Made by a program: the position numbers and the translations under genes
In this document: one piece after another, positions 37,701-47,076 of the stretch
Layout of the letters: each line of letters opens with the position of its first letter
Position numbering within the stretch: the stretch's first letter is position 1
The notes under the pieces: model-generated
What the model saw: the letters and a program-made list of their open reading frames with translations, nothing else
Database searches by the model: none
What the model was told of the DNA's origin: nothing
Source of the DNA: Comamonas sp. B21-038
GTDB taxonomy: Bacteria; Pseudomonadota; Gammaproteobacteria; Burkholderiales; Burkholderiaceae_C
Reading direction: 5' to 3'
Assembly (NCBI RefSeq): GCF_022387135.1
Contig: NZ_CP092462.1
Coordinates: 4,216,001 to 4,280,000, forward strand
Length of the DNA stretch: 64,000 nt

Positions 37701-40088
37701 ATCGACCGTACCGCCTGCGACCAGCGATTTGCTCATCTGGAAGCCGGCTACGCCGGAGACTGTGGTGCTGGCCACTTCGCGGCGGTCTTGCGTCAACGCC
37801 ACTGGTGTGATATTCCCTACGCCAGTCCAATCCGCAAAGCTCAGGTCATTGGTCGCCGAGATCAAGCTGCTCAACGGATAGGCGCCGACCGGCGAGATAA
37901 AGGCTGCCTGGGCTTGGAAGGTAATGGGCGGATAGGTGGTTACATGGCCTTGGTGCGGGGCGGGGCCTACGGCACCGCCAGGGGCAGGCAAGTCACCCAG
38001 GCGCACCACCAGCTTGGCAGGTGCACCATCATCCGCTGTACCAGGCAGGCCATCCAAACCCAAATCAGCCGGGGTCAGTGTATGGGTTGCACCAGGTGGC
38101 AGACCTGCAGCAATCGAGCTGGCAACCGGCTGGATATAGGTGTTCGGGAAGTCAATCACATACTCCACATTGCGCGAAACAGCATTGATTCCTGCCGCAG
38201 CAGCACCAATCGTGCGTGGGACCACCGAGACAGGGAAGATAGCGCCCGGCGCGACACTGGGAGGCATTTCAATGCTATGGCGCACCAGCGCCGATGCGGC
38301 TTGCACATAGCCGCCGCCCGTGTTACCGCCCCCAGCGCTGCCGTTGCCAGGATAGGTGGCGTACACGCGTCCACTTGCTGCAGTAAAGTATTGACGGAAC
38401 CAGGGCAGCGGTGCGTCATCAGCCAGCGCCAAAGATGCTGGGCTGGTACTGCGCAGCAGAGGCAAGACCAAACCCACTGTCTGGCCAGGCTGCAGATCTG
38501 GCCGGTAGGCGTAACGCACACTGGTGATCGTATTGGGCGGCAAGGATGCGTAATTGCTGGTCCACAGCGCATTGCCATCACCGGCCACGCCACAGTTAGC
38601 GGCACGACGCGCAGCGTTATCTGCATAAGGCTGGGCCGAATATTCCAGAACCATATCAGCAGGTGCGACATCCGGCTGTGCCAAGTTGGCAGGCTGATAA
38701 AACAGCGTGACGTTGCTGAACTTCAGACTTGCTGCTGCGCGCAACTCCAGCAACGCAGGATCCCAGGCCACGCAAGACTGCACATCAGTCGAGGCCTGTT
38801 CGGATACGCTCCGGTTAGCTACGCCCATCAACGCAAAGAAGGTTTGGCCAGGAAATACCTTTTCACGGCCTTCTGTAAAACCATGACCATCGTTGTAGAT
38901 AAAGTTACTGCCATCGTAGGCAGTACCTCCACTGATAGTCAGTTGCTCCGTTTGAACGCGATCAATGGGCGTACGGAAACAGGTTTGTGCATTATTCACA
39001 TTGGTGGTTGGGCAAACGAAGCCGGGCTCGTAACCCGGCGCTGGCACCACATTAGGTTGGCCTGATAAACCCAGTGGCGCGAAATTCGTCAACTGCGTCG
39101 TTAGAGGACTTACCACTCCAGCTGGGAAGTTGGGGTCTTCAGGTACGTCAATTCGTACGTCTACAGCTACGGTTTGCCGCCATGCCGACTCAAAGCCGCC
39201 TGCGGGCGCCGCATCCAAATAATGGGTGATGCGATTGTTCAACTGCAATGTTACGTCCGTACCCGGACCGCCCGGCTGGCTACACGTCGCACCGTTTGGA
39301 CAGGTTGAGACTACCGCGCCTGGCTGGACCTTTATAGTCAGAGAAATTGGACTTTGCAAAGCCTCATAGCCTTTAAAGTTACCGCTTGCTGGTAGAACTG
39401 CCCCGAAGCTGATAACGAACGGCATCCGACGCATCCATACGCCTGAGCCGGGAGCGCTCTCCACCCGTACGATGTTGGCGACTTCAACTCGGTTGCGAGT
39501 ATCCGTCTTCGGCGTAGCCGACACCGTCACCGGCCCCGAAGTCGCCGACGAACCACCCGATGCGGCCGTCATCGTCACCGCAGCGCCATTGCCTACCGCA
39601 CCGACCCAGCTCAGCAACTGGAACGATTCCACACCAGCACTGTCCGGCTTGCGGTTACAGGTCAGCACGGTACGGTCCGCATTCAACGTACCACCGCCGG
39701 TGCCATTACACACGGTAGCCGCAGTAGCGGTTGGATCCCAGCGCATGCCAGCCGGCAAGGTCGCGGTAATCGTGCTGCTATCGGTGTTCGACGCGTTGTA
39801 GTTGATGGTGTACAGAACGGTGTCTTGCGTACGCACAACGCCGTTCAGCGGGCCACTGTCATTGCCGGGGTTGTTGTCGGCATCAAAGGGGCCCGTGCCA
39901 TCGGCGCTGACGACCACGCTGGTGATGCTGATGGCGGCATGGGCCGGGGCGGCCAAAGCGCAAAAGCCGGCCAAGGCCAGCAGTGTTTTACCCAGTGCGC
40001 CCCGTAGCGGCGCCCCCTCCCTGGCGGCGCTGCGGAGCGGGTGCGCATGCGCCCCCGGCCACAGCAGATTGATGCGATTTTTTATCAT
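34785..40088 (-). CDS. Giant exported surface protein, paralog 2 (six C-terminal repeats)
   Basis: About 1767 residues. The start at ATG 40088 (MIKNRINLLW) is preceded by TGGAG; an upstream in-frame ATG at 40103 lacks a site. A long basic n-region and the signal core TLLALAGFCALAAPAHA|A lead into a body closely matching paralog 1 over about 1100 residues. It includes an SdrD-B-like domain (LTGSVFLDANMNNTPDAGEAG). Six DUF5979-like repeats of about 105 residues (about 1104-1735) follow, each with FxxTATCDLPxAG and PAGAxCxVxE. The C-terminus PVPVDSRVALMLLAM...RKR is a hydrophobic sorting-type anchor. Cysteine pairs recur in every repeat. Function is inferred only as a surface or secreted protein. 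Confidence 0.87.
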   Translation of the reverse strand: MIKNRINLLWPGAHAHPLRSAAREGAPLRGALGKTLLALAGFCALAAPAHAAISITSVVVSADGTGPFDADNNPGNDSGPLNGVVRTQDTVLYTINYNASNTDSSTITATLPAGMRWDPTATAATVCNGTGGGTLNADRTVLTCNRKPDSAGVESFQLLSWVGAVGNGAAVTMTAASGGSSATSGPVTVSATPKTDTRNRVEVANIVRVESAPGSGVWMRRMPFVISFGAVLPASGNFKGYEALQSPISLTIKVQPGAVVSTCPNGATCSQPGGPGTDVTLQLNNRITHYLDAAPAGGFESAWRQTVAVDVRIDVPEDPNFPAGVVSPLTTQLTNFAPLGLSGQPNVVPAPGYEPGFVCPTTNVNNAQTCFRTPIDRVQTEQLTISGGTAYDGSNFIYNDGHGFTEGREKVFPGQTFFALMGVANRSVSEQASTDVQSCVAWDPALLELRAAASLKFSNVTLFYQPANLAQPDVAPADMVLEYSAQPYADNAARRAANCGVAGDGNALWTSNYASLPPNTITSVRYAYRPDLQPGQTVGLVLPLLRSTSPASLALADDAPLPWFRQYFTAASGRVYATYPGNGSAGGGNTGGGYVQAASALVRHSIEMPPSVAPGAIFPVSVVPRTIGAAAAGINAVSRNVEYVIDFPNTYIQPVASSIAAGLPPGATHTLTPADLGLDGLPGTADDGAPAKLVVRLGDLPAPGGAVGPAPHQGHVTTYPPITFQAQAAFISPVGAYPLSSLISATNDLSFADWTGVGNITPVALTQDRREVASTTVSGVAGFQMSKSLVAGGTVDNTDPANPVTRITAGQPFTYAISFGNATSLTKGQLRMVDVLPFDGDLRGTTGLGALQMLSVDAAMADVSQGTIAVEYTTDSAANVQAAVRTVGNEDAATGVNWQPYTAGAAFPAGVTALRFTTSSVLNPGYSGIANLQMRTVSPLSPTTQLFNDVFGREQTPGGLVLTASGSVQLSGQAAASLTGSVFLDANMNNTPDAGEAGIAGVTATLTCDAGPACVAGETHTAVTNASGVYSFAPGATVDGQANFPGLASGSWTLSITPAATLRNVGSTAGTVNGAASGTPVGRSISGIVVATGATAVDYRFAEHEVGALTINKALVVPPGTGPFDFGFTATCDLPTAGFTYPATLVGYPGATSVAIEGLPAGATCTVTEDTLPAAPALYEWAAPTTPAAVVIPASSNAAVTVTNALNPLLGGITITKDLALPGDAPGPFTFTYTATCDLPTAGSVFPASLTYPTATSTTIAGVPAGAQCVVAEGPLPAAPANYTWGPAAANVPVTVPLNATAPVTMASTLVRVLAGIEVTKTLALPDGVTGPFSFGFTATCNLPTPGSVFSATLANYPANTRVTIPGIPSGASCAVAENAPLPAAPNGYQWGAPSVPAPVTVPASGVASVGVTNTLVQQFGTITINKTLTLPQGVTGPFNFSYTATCDLPTAGTVFPASLSYPGATSTTIANVPAGAQCVVAEGPAPTAPTNFTWGPAPANATVTVVANSDVATTMASTLVRGQAGIEVTKTLALPSGVTGPFNFGFTATCDLPAAGTTYTATLANYPANTKVTIANVPAGANCSVVEDQPLPAAPANYSWAAPSVPAPVVVPATGAVAVSVTNALTGKQGNIQVNATTTLPDGVAGPFSFVLTATCDLPTAGTTHSVTLTAPPAASAMITGVQAGAQCTITETLPDAPAGYRWADPAFDQTTVTVEADSDMPVALTNELTKVQAANPVPVPVDSRVALMLLAMLMMAAAGVHMRKR

Positions 40089-41232
40089 CACAACTCCATT
40101 CATTGAAAATATTAATATTTAAGAATTCTAATGGCTGCTGCGATGAAAGTAGCATCTGTCACAACAAACGGCGTAAAAACCACCTTTTCTACACTGGTTT
40201 AGAAAAATTGACATTTGTGCGGGAGACGTGTGCCAAACCAGGGTTTACCCAGGCGTCGCGAGGCCCATCGTGGTGGGCGCTCCCACCCCCCTTGAAACAT
40301 CCGAATCTGCCCGCCAGTATTCGCTGGAGTGCTAGCGCTTATGGCGCAGAAAGCGGTTTTTGAACGGCGCTACCTGGGTTGAAGATTGACTGAAAATCAA
40401 TGGGTATAGCATTTATGCGTATTTTGTAACGAATAGTTTATGTACGCATCGAACCACGGCGATTTCAGCGGAATGAATCAAAAAGTAACTTCCCGGCCTG
40501 CTCCGAAAATTTCCTGTATTAGCAAGGGGATACGATTTTCCTCTCGCTGCTAATTTATGATGGAACGGCAATCATTTCTGATTCATTAATCGTTAAATGA
40601 ATGTGCTTATTCACATACTTCTGTTTGTTAATTTCTGAAAACCAAACCCTGCAGTCTGGTCGGGCAATGGAGGGCATTTTCAGCGGTTAAAGGGCTGAAT
40701 CGCTGCGCCATGGCAGCCCGCTCATACCGCTGCTACCCGGCCTATGGCGGCGGGGATAACGGCAGTGCGCTGCATGGAGCCGCACCGCGCTGCGGCGAGG
40801 GCAAAAGGCGTGCCCGCACGGTCACCGGGCCATGCCGCCACGGCGCCAAAACAGCTGAAAAAGGGGTGGCGGCGGCAGAACGCGGCCACCCAGGCCGGCC
40901 ACCGGTTGGGGTGGAACCAACGCATTGAATAGACGTTAATGATTGGTTTAATTGTTTTATTAGTACATAGCTATAATTTGCGCAGTCATGCCTGGCGGCA
41001 GCGCACGCTGTAGCGCGCTGCACCGTAGGCATGCTTCGTGCCGCTTGCCGCGCGGGGATGGGCAGATGCCTTCCCGCACGGCGCTCCGGCTCCCCCCATC
41101 ACCATGGGCAGGCGTGCCCCTCGTGGTCTGAGCCCACGCCGCCTGCCCGCACTGCAGCGCCGCTGCGCCTTGCCACCATGCTCCCCAGCGCGGCAAGCCG
41201 GCCTGCAGTGCACGCCCTCCCGCACCGCTGCC
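40089..41232. other. Intergenic stretch between giant gene 2 and the small Trp-rich gene
   Basis: About 1.1 kb in which no reading frame is convincing. The first 45 bp are the leader shared with giant gene 1. A good -10-like TATAAT is present at 40972-40977, but its -35 region is weak; it could serve the small gene starting at 41233. The remainder holds no recognised element. Confidence 0.5.
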
Positions 41233-41484
41233 ATGTACCTGCTGATCATTGCTGTCGTCGTACTGATGCTGAAAATCTATGACATTCCACCAGTTAATAG
41301 CTGGCTATGGATGGAGGTGCTGCTGCCCTCTTTCATGGCGCTGCTGTGGAAGCTTTGGGCCGACTGGTCCGGCTACACGCGCAGGCGCCTGCGGGCGCGC
41401 CACGCCCGCAGGCGGTCGGCCCGCTATGTCCAGGACAAAGGCCTTTGCAAGATCAACGCCACACCCCGGCCGCCCAGCCGGTAG
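41233..41484 (+). CDS. Small Trp-rich membrane protein (TIGR04438-like)
   Basis: An 83-residue protein: MYLLIIAVVVLMLKIYDIPPV, a hydrophobic helix, then a Trp-rich second helix (SWLWMEVLLPSFMALLWKLWADWSGY) and a strongly basic tail. This is the pattern of the small Trp-rich protein family of Burkholderiales, an inner-membrane protein of unknown role. The longer open frame upstream is GC-rich and unlike coding sequence, so the ATG at 41233 was chosen. Confidence 0.8.
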   Translation: MYLLIIAVVVLMLKIYDIPPVNSWLWMEVLLPSFMALLWKLWADWSGYTRRRLRARHARRRSARYVQDKGLCKINATPRPPSR

Positions 41485-41658
41485 GAACTGCCCACACGGC
41501 CCGGCCAACCCGCCCACCCGGGCACTGGTTTGCCGAGGAGACAAGACGGGAGGCCCCAGTGCCCCCGTCCCCTGCGTGTGTGGCCTTCGCGCCCGCCGGC
41601 CGCACCCGTTGACAGGTAGCGGCCACTTCCCCCCACGCACTATAAGAAACAAGTACCT

Positions 41659-43170
41659 ATGCTCACGTTGATTGGTTTAGCCATTATTGTTGTCATCGTC
41701 GCCTTGCTGCTGACCGAGAAAGTCTCGCCCGTCATCAGCATGGTGCTGGTTCCGCTGGTCGGCGCGCTGGTCGCCGGCTTCAGCACCACCGAGATCAACG
41801 CCTTCTACCGCCATGGCATCGGCTCGGTGGTGCAGGTGGTGACGATGTTCATCTTCGCCATTCTGTTTTTTGGCGTGATGAACGATGTGGGCCTGTTCGA
41901 CCCGCTGATCCGCGCGATGGTGCGCATCACGCGCGGCAATGTGATTGCGGTGGCCGTCGGCACGGTGCTGATCTCGGCGATTGCCCAGCTCGACGGGGCT
42001 GGCGCATCAACCTTTTTGCTGGTGGTGCCGCCGCTGCTGCCGCTGTACCAGCGGCTCAAGATGAGCCCTTACCTGCTGTTCCTGCTGCTGGCCGCGAGTG
42101 CCGGTGTCGTCAACATGCTGCCCTGGGGCGGCCCGTTGGGCCGTGTGGCGACGGTGCTGGAGATGGATGCCGTGGTGCTGTGGCGCGATCTGATCGTGGT
42201 GCAGGCCATGGGCCTGGCGATGCTGCTGGCATTGGCGGTGTTCCTGGGTCTGCGTGAGCAGCGCCGCATTCGCCTGCAGGCGCGCCGCGCAGCGCAGGCA
42301 GTGCAAGCGGGTGATGGCGCGGCCGATGCAGCGATGAACGCGGACGCGCAGACAACGGCGGCCACACCGCTGGATGCGCAGGCTCCCGCACAGCCGGCAC
42401 CTACACAGCCCGCAGCAGCGGCAGCCGCCCCGGCGGCAGCGGTGGCCCCTGCGCCGCTGGCCGATTTGGCTGCAGCGCTGCAGCCGCATGCGGCCACCGA
42501 GCTGGCGATACAGGAAGCAGCGGCCCGAACGGCCGACGACGCGCGCAAGCTGCTGCTGCGCCCCCGGCTGCGCTGGGTCAACGCGCTGGTGTTTCTGCTG
42601 ACCCTGGCGGTGCTGGTGATGGGCGTGTTCCCGCCGGGCTATACCTTCATGATTGCGCTGTGCGTGGCACTGGTGATCAACTACCCCCAGCCCAAGGTGC
42701 AGATCGAGCGCATCAATGCCCATGCGGGTGGCGCGATCATGATGGCCAGCATCATCCTGGCAGCGGGCACCTTCCTGGGCATCCTCAAGGAGTCAGGCAT
42801 GCTCAACAGCATTGCGCTGGCACTGGTCCATGTGCTGCCCGAGGTGCTGCTGCCCTATGTGCATCTGGTCATTGGCGCCATCGGCATTCCGCTGGAGCTG
42901 GTGCTGAGCACCGATGCCTATTACTTTGCGCTGTTCCCGGTGGTCGAGCAGATCACCTCGCAGGCTGGCGTGCCACCAACCTCTGCCGCCTACGCAATGG
43001 TCATCGGCAGCATTGTGGGCACGTTTGTCTCGCCGTTCTCACCGGCGCTGTGGATGGGGCTGGGCCTGGCCAAGCTGTCGATGGGCCAGCATATCCGCTA
43101 CTCGTTCTTCTGGGTCTGGGGGGTGTCGCTGTCGCTGCTGGCAGCGACCTGGTTCCTCGGCATCATCTGA
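41659..43170 (+). CDS. Citrate-metal (CitMHS family) transporter
   Basis: A 503-residue inner-membrane symporter of the CitMHS family, which imports divalent-metal citrate complexes (Mg2+ or Ca2+) with protons. About twelve hydrophobic segments are visible. Family-typical segments include GVMNDVGLFDPLIR, AQLDGAGASTFLLVVPPLLPLY, the re-entrant VNMLPWGGPLGR and, in the second half, LVLSTDAYYFALFP. The central cytoplasmic loop (about 205-300) is unusually Ala/Pro-rich, a variable linker between the two halves. The regulator may be the LysR gene at 44249. Confidence 0.9.
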   Translation: MLTLIGLAIIVVIVALLLTEKVSPVISMVLVPLVGALVAGFSTTEINAFYRHGIGSVVQVVTMFIFAILFFGVMNDVGLFDPLIRAMVRITRGNVIAVAVGTVLISAIAQLDGAGASTFLLVVPPLLPLYQRLKMSPYLLFLLLAASAGVVNMLPWGGPLGRVATVLEMDAVVLWRDLIVVQAMGLAMLLALAVFLGLREQRRIRLQARRAAQAVQAGDGAADAAMNADAQTTAATPLDAQAPAQPAPTQPAAAAAAPAAAVAPAPLADLAAALQPHAATELAIQEAAARTADDARKLLLRPRLRWVNALVFLLTLAVLVMGVFPPGYTFMIALCVALVINYPQPKVQIERINAHAGGAIMMASIILAAGTFLGILKESGMLNSIALALVHVLPEVLLPYVHLVIGAIGIPLELVLSTDAYYFALFPVVEQITSQAGVPPTSAAYAMVIGSIVGTFVSPFSPALWMGLGLAKLSMGQHIRYSFFWVWGVSLSLLAATWFLGII

Positions 43171-43295
43171 ACGCGCAGTGCGGGCGGCCTTGGCAGCTGG
43201 CCCGCAACTGGCACAAGCACGGCGCCCGAGGGCGCCGTTGTCGTTGCTGTGCCTGCCGGGGCGGTGGGGCCGCGGTGGGGGCGCGAGGCGCCCGC

Positions 43296-43547
43296 TCAGC
43301 GGCGCAGCATGCGCGCTGCCGCTGCCAGCGCCGGTGCATCGTCTGCAGCGGCCGGGCGCTCCTGCAGCGACAGCCGGAAGTCGCGGGCATAGCCAAAGCT
43401 GGGCGCCGGGTGGCGCGCTGCAAACCAGAACGTCGTCGCCGACGCGATCTGCGGCGTGCAGTACCAGTAGGCATGGCCATCACCGTCCATCGCCCACCAG
43501 CGCGCGTTGGCGGGGGCCTGGTTCCAATCAATTGCTGAAAATTTCAT
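43296..43547 (-). CDS. Small hypothetical protein
   Basis: An 83-residue protein from ATG 43547 (MKFSAIDWNQAPANARWWAMD), with a Trp/Tyr-rich N-terminal half (GHAYWYCTPQ, FWFAARHPAP) and an Ala-rich tail. GAG precedes the start by seven bases; a second ATG at 43559 has no site. The aromatic content is unlike a random antisense frame, so it is probably real. No signal peptide, no known family. It is convergent with the citrate transporter. Confidence 0.6.
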   Translation of the reverse strand: MKFSAIDWNQAPANARWWAMDGDGHAYWYCTPQIASATTFWFAARHPAPSFGYARDFRLSLQERPAAADDAPALAAAARMLRR

Positions 43548-44248
43548 CACAGAGCTCATATAGAAAAAAGTGTCGTGTCCAACGCCGCTGCAGCACCGGA
43601 CGCCTCGACGGGCAGACGGGCCTGCGCTTTATCGCCAGCGAGCGATGCAGCCATGGGCATGCGGAGGGAAGGAAGCGGCAACGCAGGCCCCGCGCGCTGC
43701 GGCGGCCCGTGCGGACAGCACCGGTTTGCACAGACGCGCTATTGCCTGCAGCGGCGAGCCCGGGGCGCCGGCATTCCGGGTGCGCGCCACCCACCGGTGA
43801 GGCGGCAACCTAGCCGCCGGGCGCATCGCTTGAGTGCACACGCCACTTGCCAAACGCCCGTTCTTTGCCAGGCACCTGCACCAGGTTGCCGGCCGCCAGC
43901 GCGGGGCGCGGGCCCCGCCCCAAAAAAGCAGCACGAATGATATATCACACCTATCAGGAATAATAGTTAATTAATTTAACAAATGTTATGCCTTTGGGTG
44001 CTTGCGCCCTTTGCCGCTGCGGAACCGCACCCGAAACAGCGCCTCCTAAGCTGTTGTAAACCGGTGAAAACCCCATCCACAAAGGCTTTCCAGGCGACAA
44101 GTCAGTACCCGTTTCGCGCTGCAGCATTGCGCTACGGGCCTCACAGGAACGGTGAATTCTCTTCAATTACTTACTTTTTAGTAAAAACTGCATAACATAG
44201 GAATTTACAATTGGATGATTTAACGCCATTTGAAAAAATGAATTCATC
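43548..44248. other. Intergenic stretch before the LysR gene
   Basis: About 700 bp, GC-rich up to 43930 and then AT-rich. No supportable gene is present. The inverted repeat GTTAA-TTAAT-TTAAC at about 43967-43981 and the AT-rich last 90 bp could hold the promoter and autoregulatory site of the LysR gene. Confidence 0.45.
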
Positions 44249-45163
44249 ATGACGCACGTATTTCAGCCGCAGAGATCGGCACCCATCCCCACCCTGCGGC
44301 AGCTGAGCTGTTTCAAGCAAGCTGCCGAGCACCCTACTTTTACCCAGGCCGCACAGGCGCTGGACATGAGCCAACCGGCTTTCTCGTCCGCGATCCGCGA
44401 GCTGGAAATCACCCTCGGGGCCACGTTGTTTGACCGCAGCATGCGGCGCGTGCGGCTGACGCCTGCCGGCGAATCGGTACGCGCCCAGGTCAGCTGGATG
44501 ATCGCCACCTTTGACCAGGGCATGGAAGACATGCACCAGCGCCTGCAGCGCCAAAGCCAGCTGATTCGCGTGCACTGCATTCCATCGGCCTCGCAGTGGA
44601 TCGCACCGCGCATGGGGCGCTTTCAGCAGCGCCACCCGCAGGTGCAGTTCGAGCTCGATGACATGCACAGCGACACCTTGGCCGAGTCGATCACGCAAGG
44701 AGATGCCGACATCGCCATCGGCCTGCACTTCGACACGCCGCTGCACATCGATTCGCGCCTGATCACGACCGACGAGATGATGGTGGTGGTGTCGCAGCGG
44801 CACCCGCTCGCCCGCCTGCCCAAGCTGTACTGGAAGGACCTGAAAGACCAGTCGCTGGTGGTGCTGCGCCGGGGCAATACCTACGATATGGTGGCCTCGG
44901 CGCTCAAGGAGCAAGGGGTGGAGATCAACGGCCCGCAGAACCTGTCGTCGATCGAGTCGCTGTATGCCGTGGTGCACAGCGATCTGAAGGTGGGCGTGAT
45001 TTCCAGCATGAGCCGGCAGGCGCACCAGGACCCGCAGCTGTGCTACCTGCCGGTGAGCCGCCCGCACCTGGCCAGAAAGATCTGCCTGATGAAGCATGGC
45101 CGGCGTGCCGATACGCCGCTGCTGGTGCAGACCTTCTGGGACATGCTCTGCGACGAGCTGTGA
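44249..45163 (+). CDS. LysR-family transcriptional regulator
   Basis: A 304-residue LysR protein with the N-terminal HTH LRQLSCFKQAAEHPTFTQAAQALDMSQPAFSSAIRELE and an effector-binding domain (IRVHCIPSASQWIAPRMGRFQ; GDADIAIGL; ITTDEMMVVVSQRHPLA). It ends convergent with the dld gene. It may control the citrate transporter upstream or a distant target. No direct neighbour in divergent orientation helps to decide. Confidence 0.92.
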   Translation: MTHVFQPQRSAPIPTLRQLSCFKQAAEHPTFTQAAQALDMSQPAFSSAIRELEITLGATLFDRSMRRVRLTPAGESVRAQVSWMIATFDQGMEDMHQRLQRQSQLIRVHCIPSASQWIAPRMGRFQQRHPQVQFELDDMHSDTLAESITQGDADIAIGLHFDTPLHIDSRLITTDEMMVVVSQRHPLARLPKLYWKDLKDQSLVVLRRGNTYDMVASALKEQGVEINGPQNLSSIESLYAVVHSDLKVGVISSMSRQAHQDPQLCYLPVSRPHLARKICLMKHGRRADTPLLVQTFWDMLCDEL

Positions 45164-45293
45164 GCGTGCCCGGCGGTGCCAGCACCCCACGAAGCCGACC
45201 CCAGCAATGTGCGCTTATCAGCGCCCTCCAGCACCTTCCGATACCGCCAGCCTACCCGCCAGCCAACGCCACAACGATGGACGGGCTCAAGCC

Positions 45294-47054
45294 CTAGTCC
45301 GCATAACCCTGAGGCCAGCGTGTTCGCCGATCACAGCAAGCCTCCCAGTTCTTGCCCCGGGCCGTGTGGCCAATGCCGGGGTTGAAGCTGTTGCTGGGAT
45401 CCAGTTCCCGATAAAAATCAGCCAGCGCAGGCTTGGCCACATAGAGGTGGCCCACATTATGTTCTGCCGGGTACTCGGCCCGGCGCGCATCGAGCAGCGC
45501 CCACATGCGGTGCTCCATCGCCAGCGGATCGACGCCTTTTTTGACGATGTAATCCTGGTGAAACACATGGCAGAAGAAATGGCCGTAGTAGAGCTTGTGC
45601 ACCATGTCGGCCTCGACGTCGGGCGGTAGCTGCTCCACCCAGTCGCGGTCATTGCGGCGCAGCGCCACATCGAGCGCCACGATGTCTTCCACCTCGGCGC
45701 GGTGCACTTCGCGGTAGCGAATGGCAGCACCGGCAATCGCAAAGCGGTGCAAAAACGCCTTGCGGCCCTCGTCCGCATCACACTCAAACCAGCCGCCGCT
45801 GGCGCTGCCGCTGAAATGCTCCGTAAGGAACGCGCGCGTGGCATCGGCCGTGTCGGTGGACACGCGCAGCAGCAGGTGGTGCGTATAGCGCTCGCGCCAC
45901 TGGCGCATGCGCGGCGGCAAGTGGCTGGGCAGCAGGTTGGTCAAGGCCTGGATGATGCGGTCGCTGACGCCGCGCAGGCCCAGCCGTTCAAAAAAGCCAT
46001 CGACCCGGCTTTTGAGCGCAAAGGCCGCCGGCACGCGGGCCGTGCCAAAGCGGTCGATCAGCAAGAAGGTGTCCTTGCCGTATTTCTCGCCGATGTCGTA
46101 GGCGGTGCGGTGGATGTACTCGCCAGCAATGGGCAGCTCCGGCAAGGCGGTGAGCAGATGGCGGCGCACGGTGGTCAGGTCGTCGGCCGCATTGCTGCCG
46201 ATGTAGAAGACGGTGCTGGGCACCTTGGGAAAGGTATCGAGCCGCACCGCAAACAGGCAGAGCTTGCCGGCCGAGCCCGAGGCCTCGAACAGGCGCGAGG
46301 GATCGGCATTGAAGCGCGCGGGCGAGTCCTGGTCCACATCGCGCACGGCGGCGGCGTAGCGCGGGTCGGATGCGGCGCGCTGCGCATCATGGGCAATATC
46401 GGCCTCGCGGTAGTCGCCGCTTTGCAGCCGGGTCAATATCTCTTGCGGCGTGGCGCCCAGCGCAATGCCCAGGTGGTTGACCAGCACCAGCCGGCCATCG
46501 GCCTGCACCTGGGCGTAGAGCGCCAGCTCGGTATAGGCCGGGCCGCGCCGCACCAGGGCGCCGCCGGAGTTGTTGCAGATACCGCCCAGCACCGAGGCAC
46601 CGATGCAGGACGAGCCGATGACCGAATGCGGCTCGCGGCCCAGGGGCGCCAGCACCTGCTCCAACTTGTCCAACGTCGCCCCGGGCAGGCAGACGACCTG
46701 GGCGCCGCCGGCAATCACCTGCACCCCGGTGATGCGCAAGGTGTTGATCAGCACGATCTCGCGGTCATAGCCGCTGCCGTCGGGCGTCGATCCGCCTGTC
46801 AAGCCGGTGTTGGCCGCCTGCATGATGACGATGCGGTCGGCGGCCACGGCCGCCTCCAGCACCTGCCACTGCTCCCACAAACTGCCAGGGCGCACCACCG
46901 CCAGCACCGGGCCTTCCCCGGTGCGGTGGCCTTTGCGAAAGCGGCGCGTGGCCTGGTCGCCGGTCAGCACATGGGCAGGGCCGACGGCGGCACGCAGCTG
47001 GGCGAGCAGTGCATCGCGCGAGACGGGGGTGGTGGTGGCAGTAGCGGCGGTCAT
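45294..47054 (-). CDS. dld: Quinone-dependent D-lactate dehydrogenase
   Basis: A 586-residue peripheral membrane flavoprotein oxidising D-lactate to pyruvate with electrons to quinone. The N-terminal FAD-binding domain contains QAANTGLTGGSTPDG and the conserved IGSSCIGASVLGGICNNSGGALVRRGPA. The C-terminal half has the Dld-specific membrane-binding segment (YDIGEKYGKDTFLLIDRFG) and the C-terminal NSFNPGIGHT. It follows lldD by 22 bp, in the same direction, as the last gene of the lactate operon. With LldD the cell can use both lactate isomers. Confidence 0.95.
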   Translation of the reverse strand: MTAATATTTPVSRDALLAQLRAAVGPAHVLTGDQATRRFRKGHRTGEGPVLAVVRPGSLWEQWQVLEAAVAADRIVIMQAANTGLTGGSTPDGSGYDREIVLINTLRITGVQVIAGGAQVVCLPGATLDKLEQVLAPLGREPHSVIGSSCIGASVLGGICNNSGGALVRRGPAYTELALYAQVQADGRLVLVNHLGIALGATPQEILTRLQSGDYREADIAHDAQRAASDPRYAAAVRDVDQDSPARFNADPSRLFEASGSAGKLCLFAVRLDTFPKVPSTVFYIGSNAADDLTTVRRHLLTALPELPIAGEYIHRTAYDIGEKYGKDTFLLIDRFGTARVPAAFALKSRVDGFFERLGLRGVSDRIIQALTNLLPSHLPPRMRQWRERYTHHLLLRVSTDTADATRAFLTEHFSGSASGGWFECDADEGRKAFLHRFAIAGAAIRYREVHRAEVEDIVALDVALRRNDRDWVEQLPPDVEADMVHKLYYGHFFCHVFHQDYIVKKGVDPLAMEHRMWALLDARRAEYPAEHNVGHLYVAKPALADFYRELDPSNSFNPGIGHTARGKNWEACCDRRTRWPQGYAD

Positions 47055-47076
47055 CGGGTCTGGACGGTGACGGGGT

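Noticed and set aside
34800-39065. A 1421-codon plus-strand open frame opposite giant paralog 2
   Set aside because: It mirrors the internal repeats of the real gene and is Arg/His/Gly-rich with no signal peptide or recognisable domain. The sense strand has signal, domains and terminator.
40103-41032. Several short frames between giant gene 2 and the Trp-rich gene
   Set aside because: They overlap each other on both strands, lack ribosome sites and have shadow-type composition.
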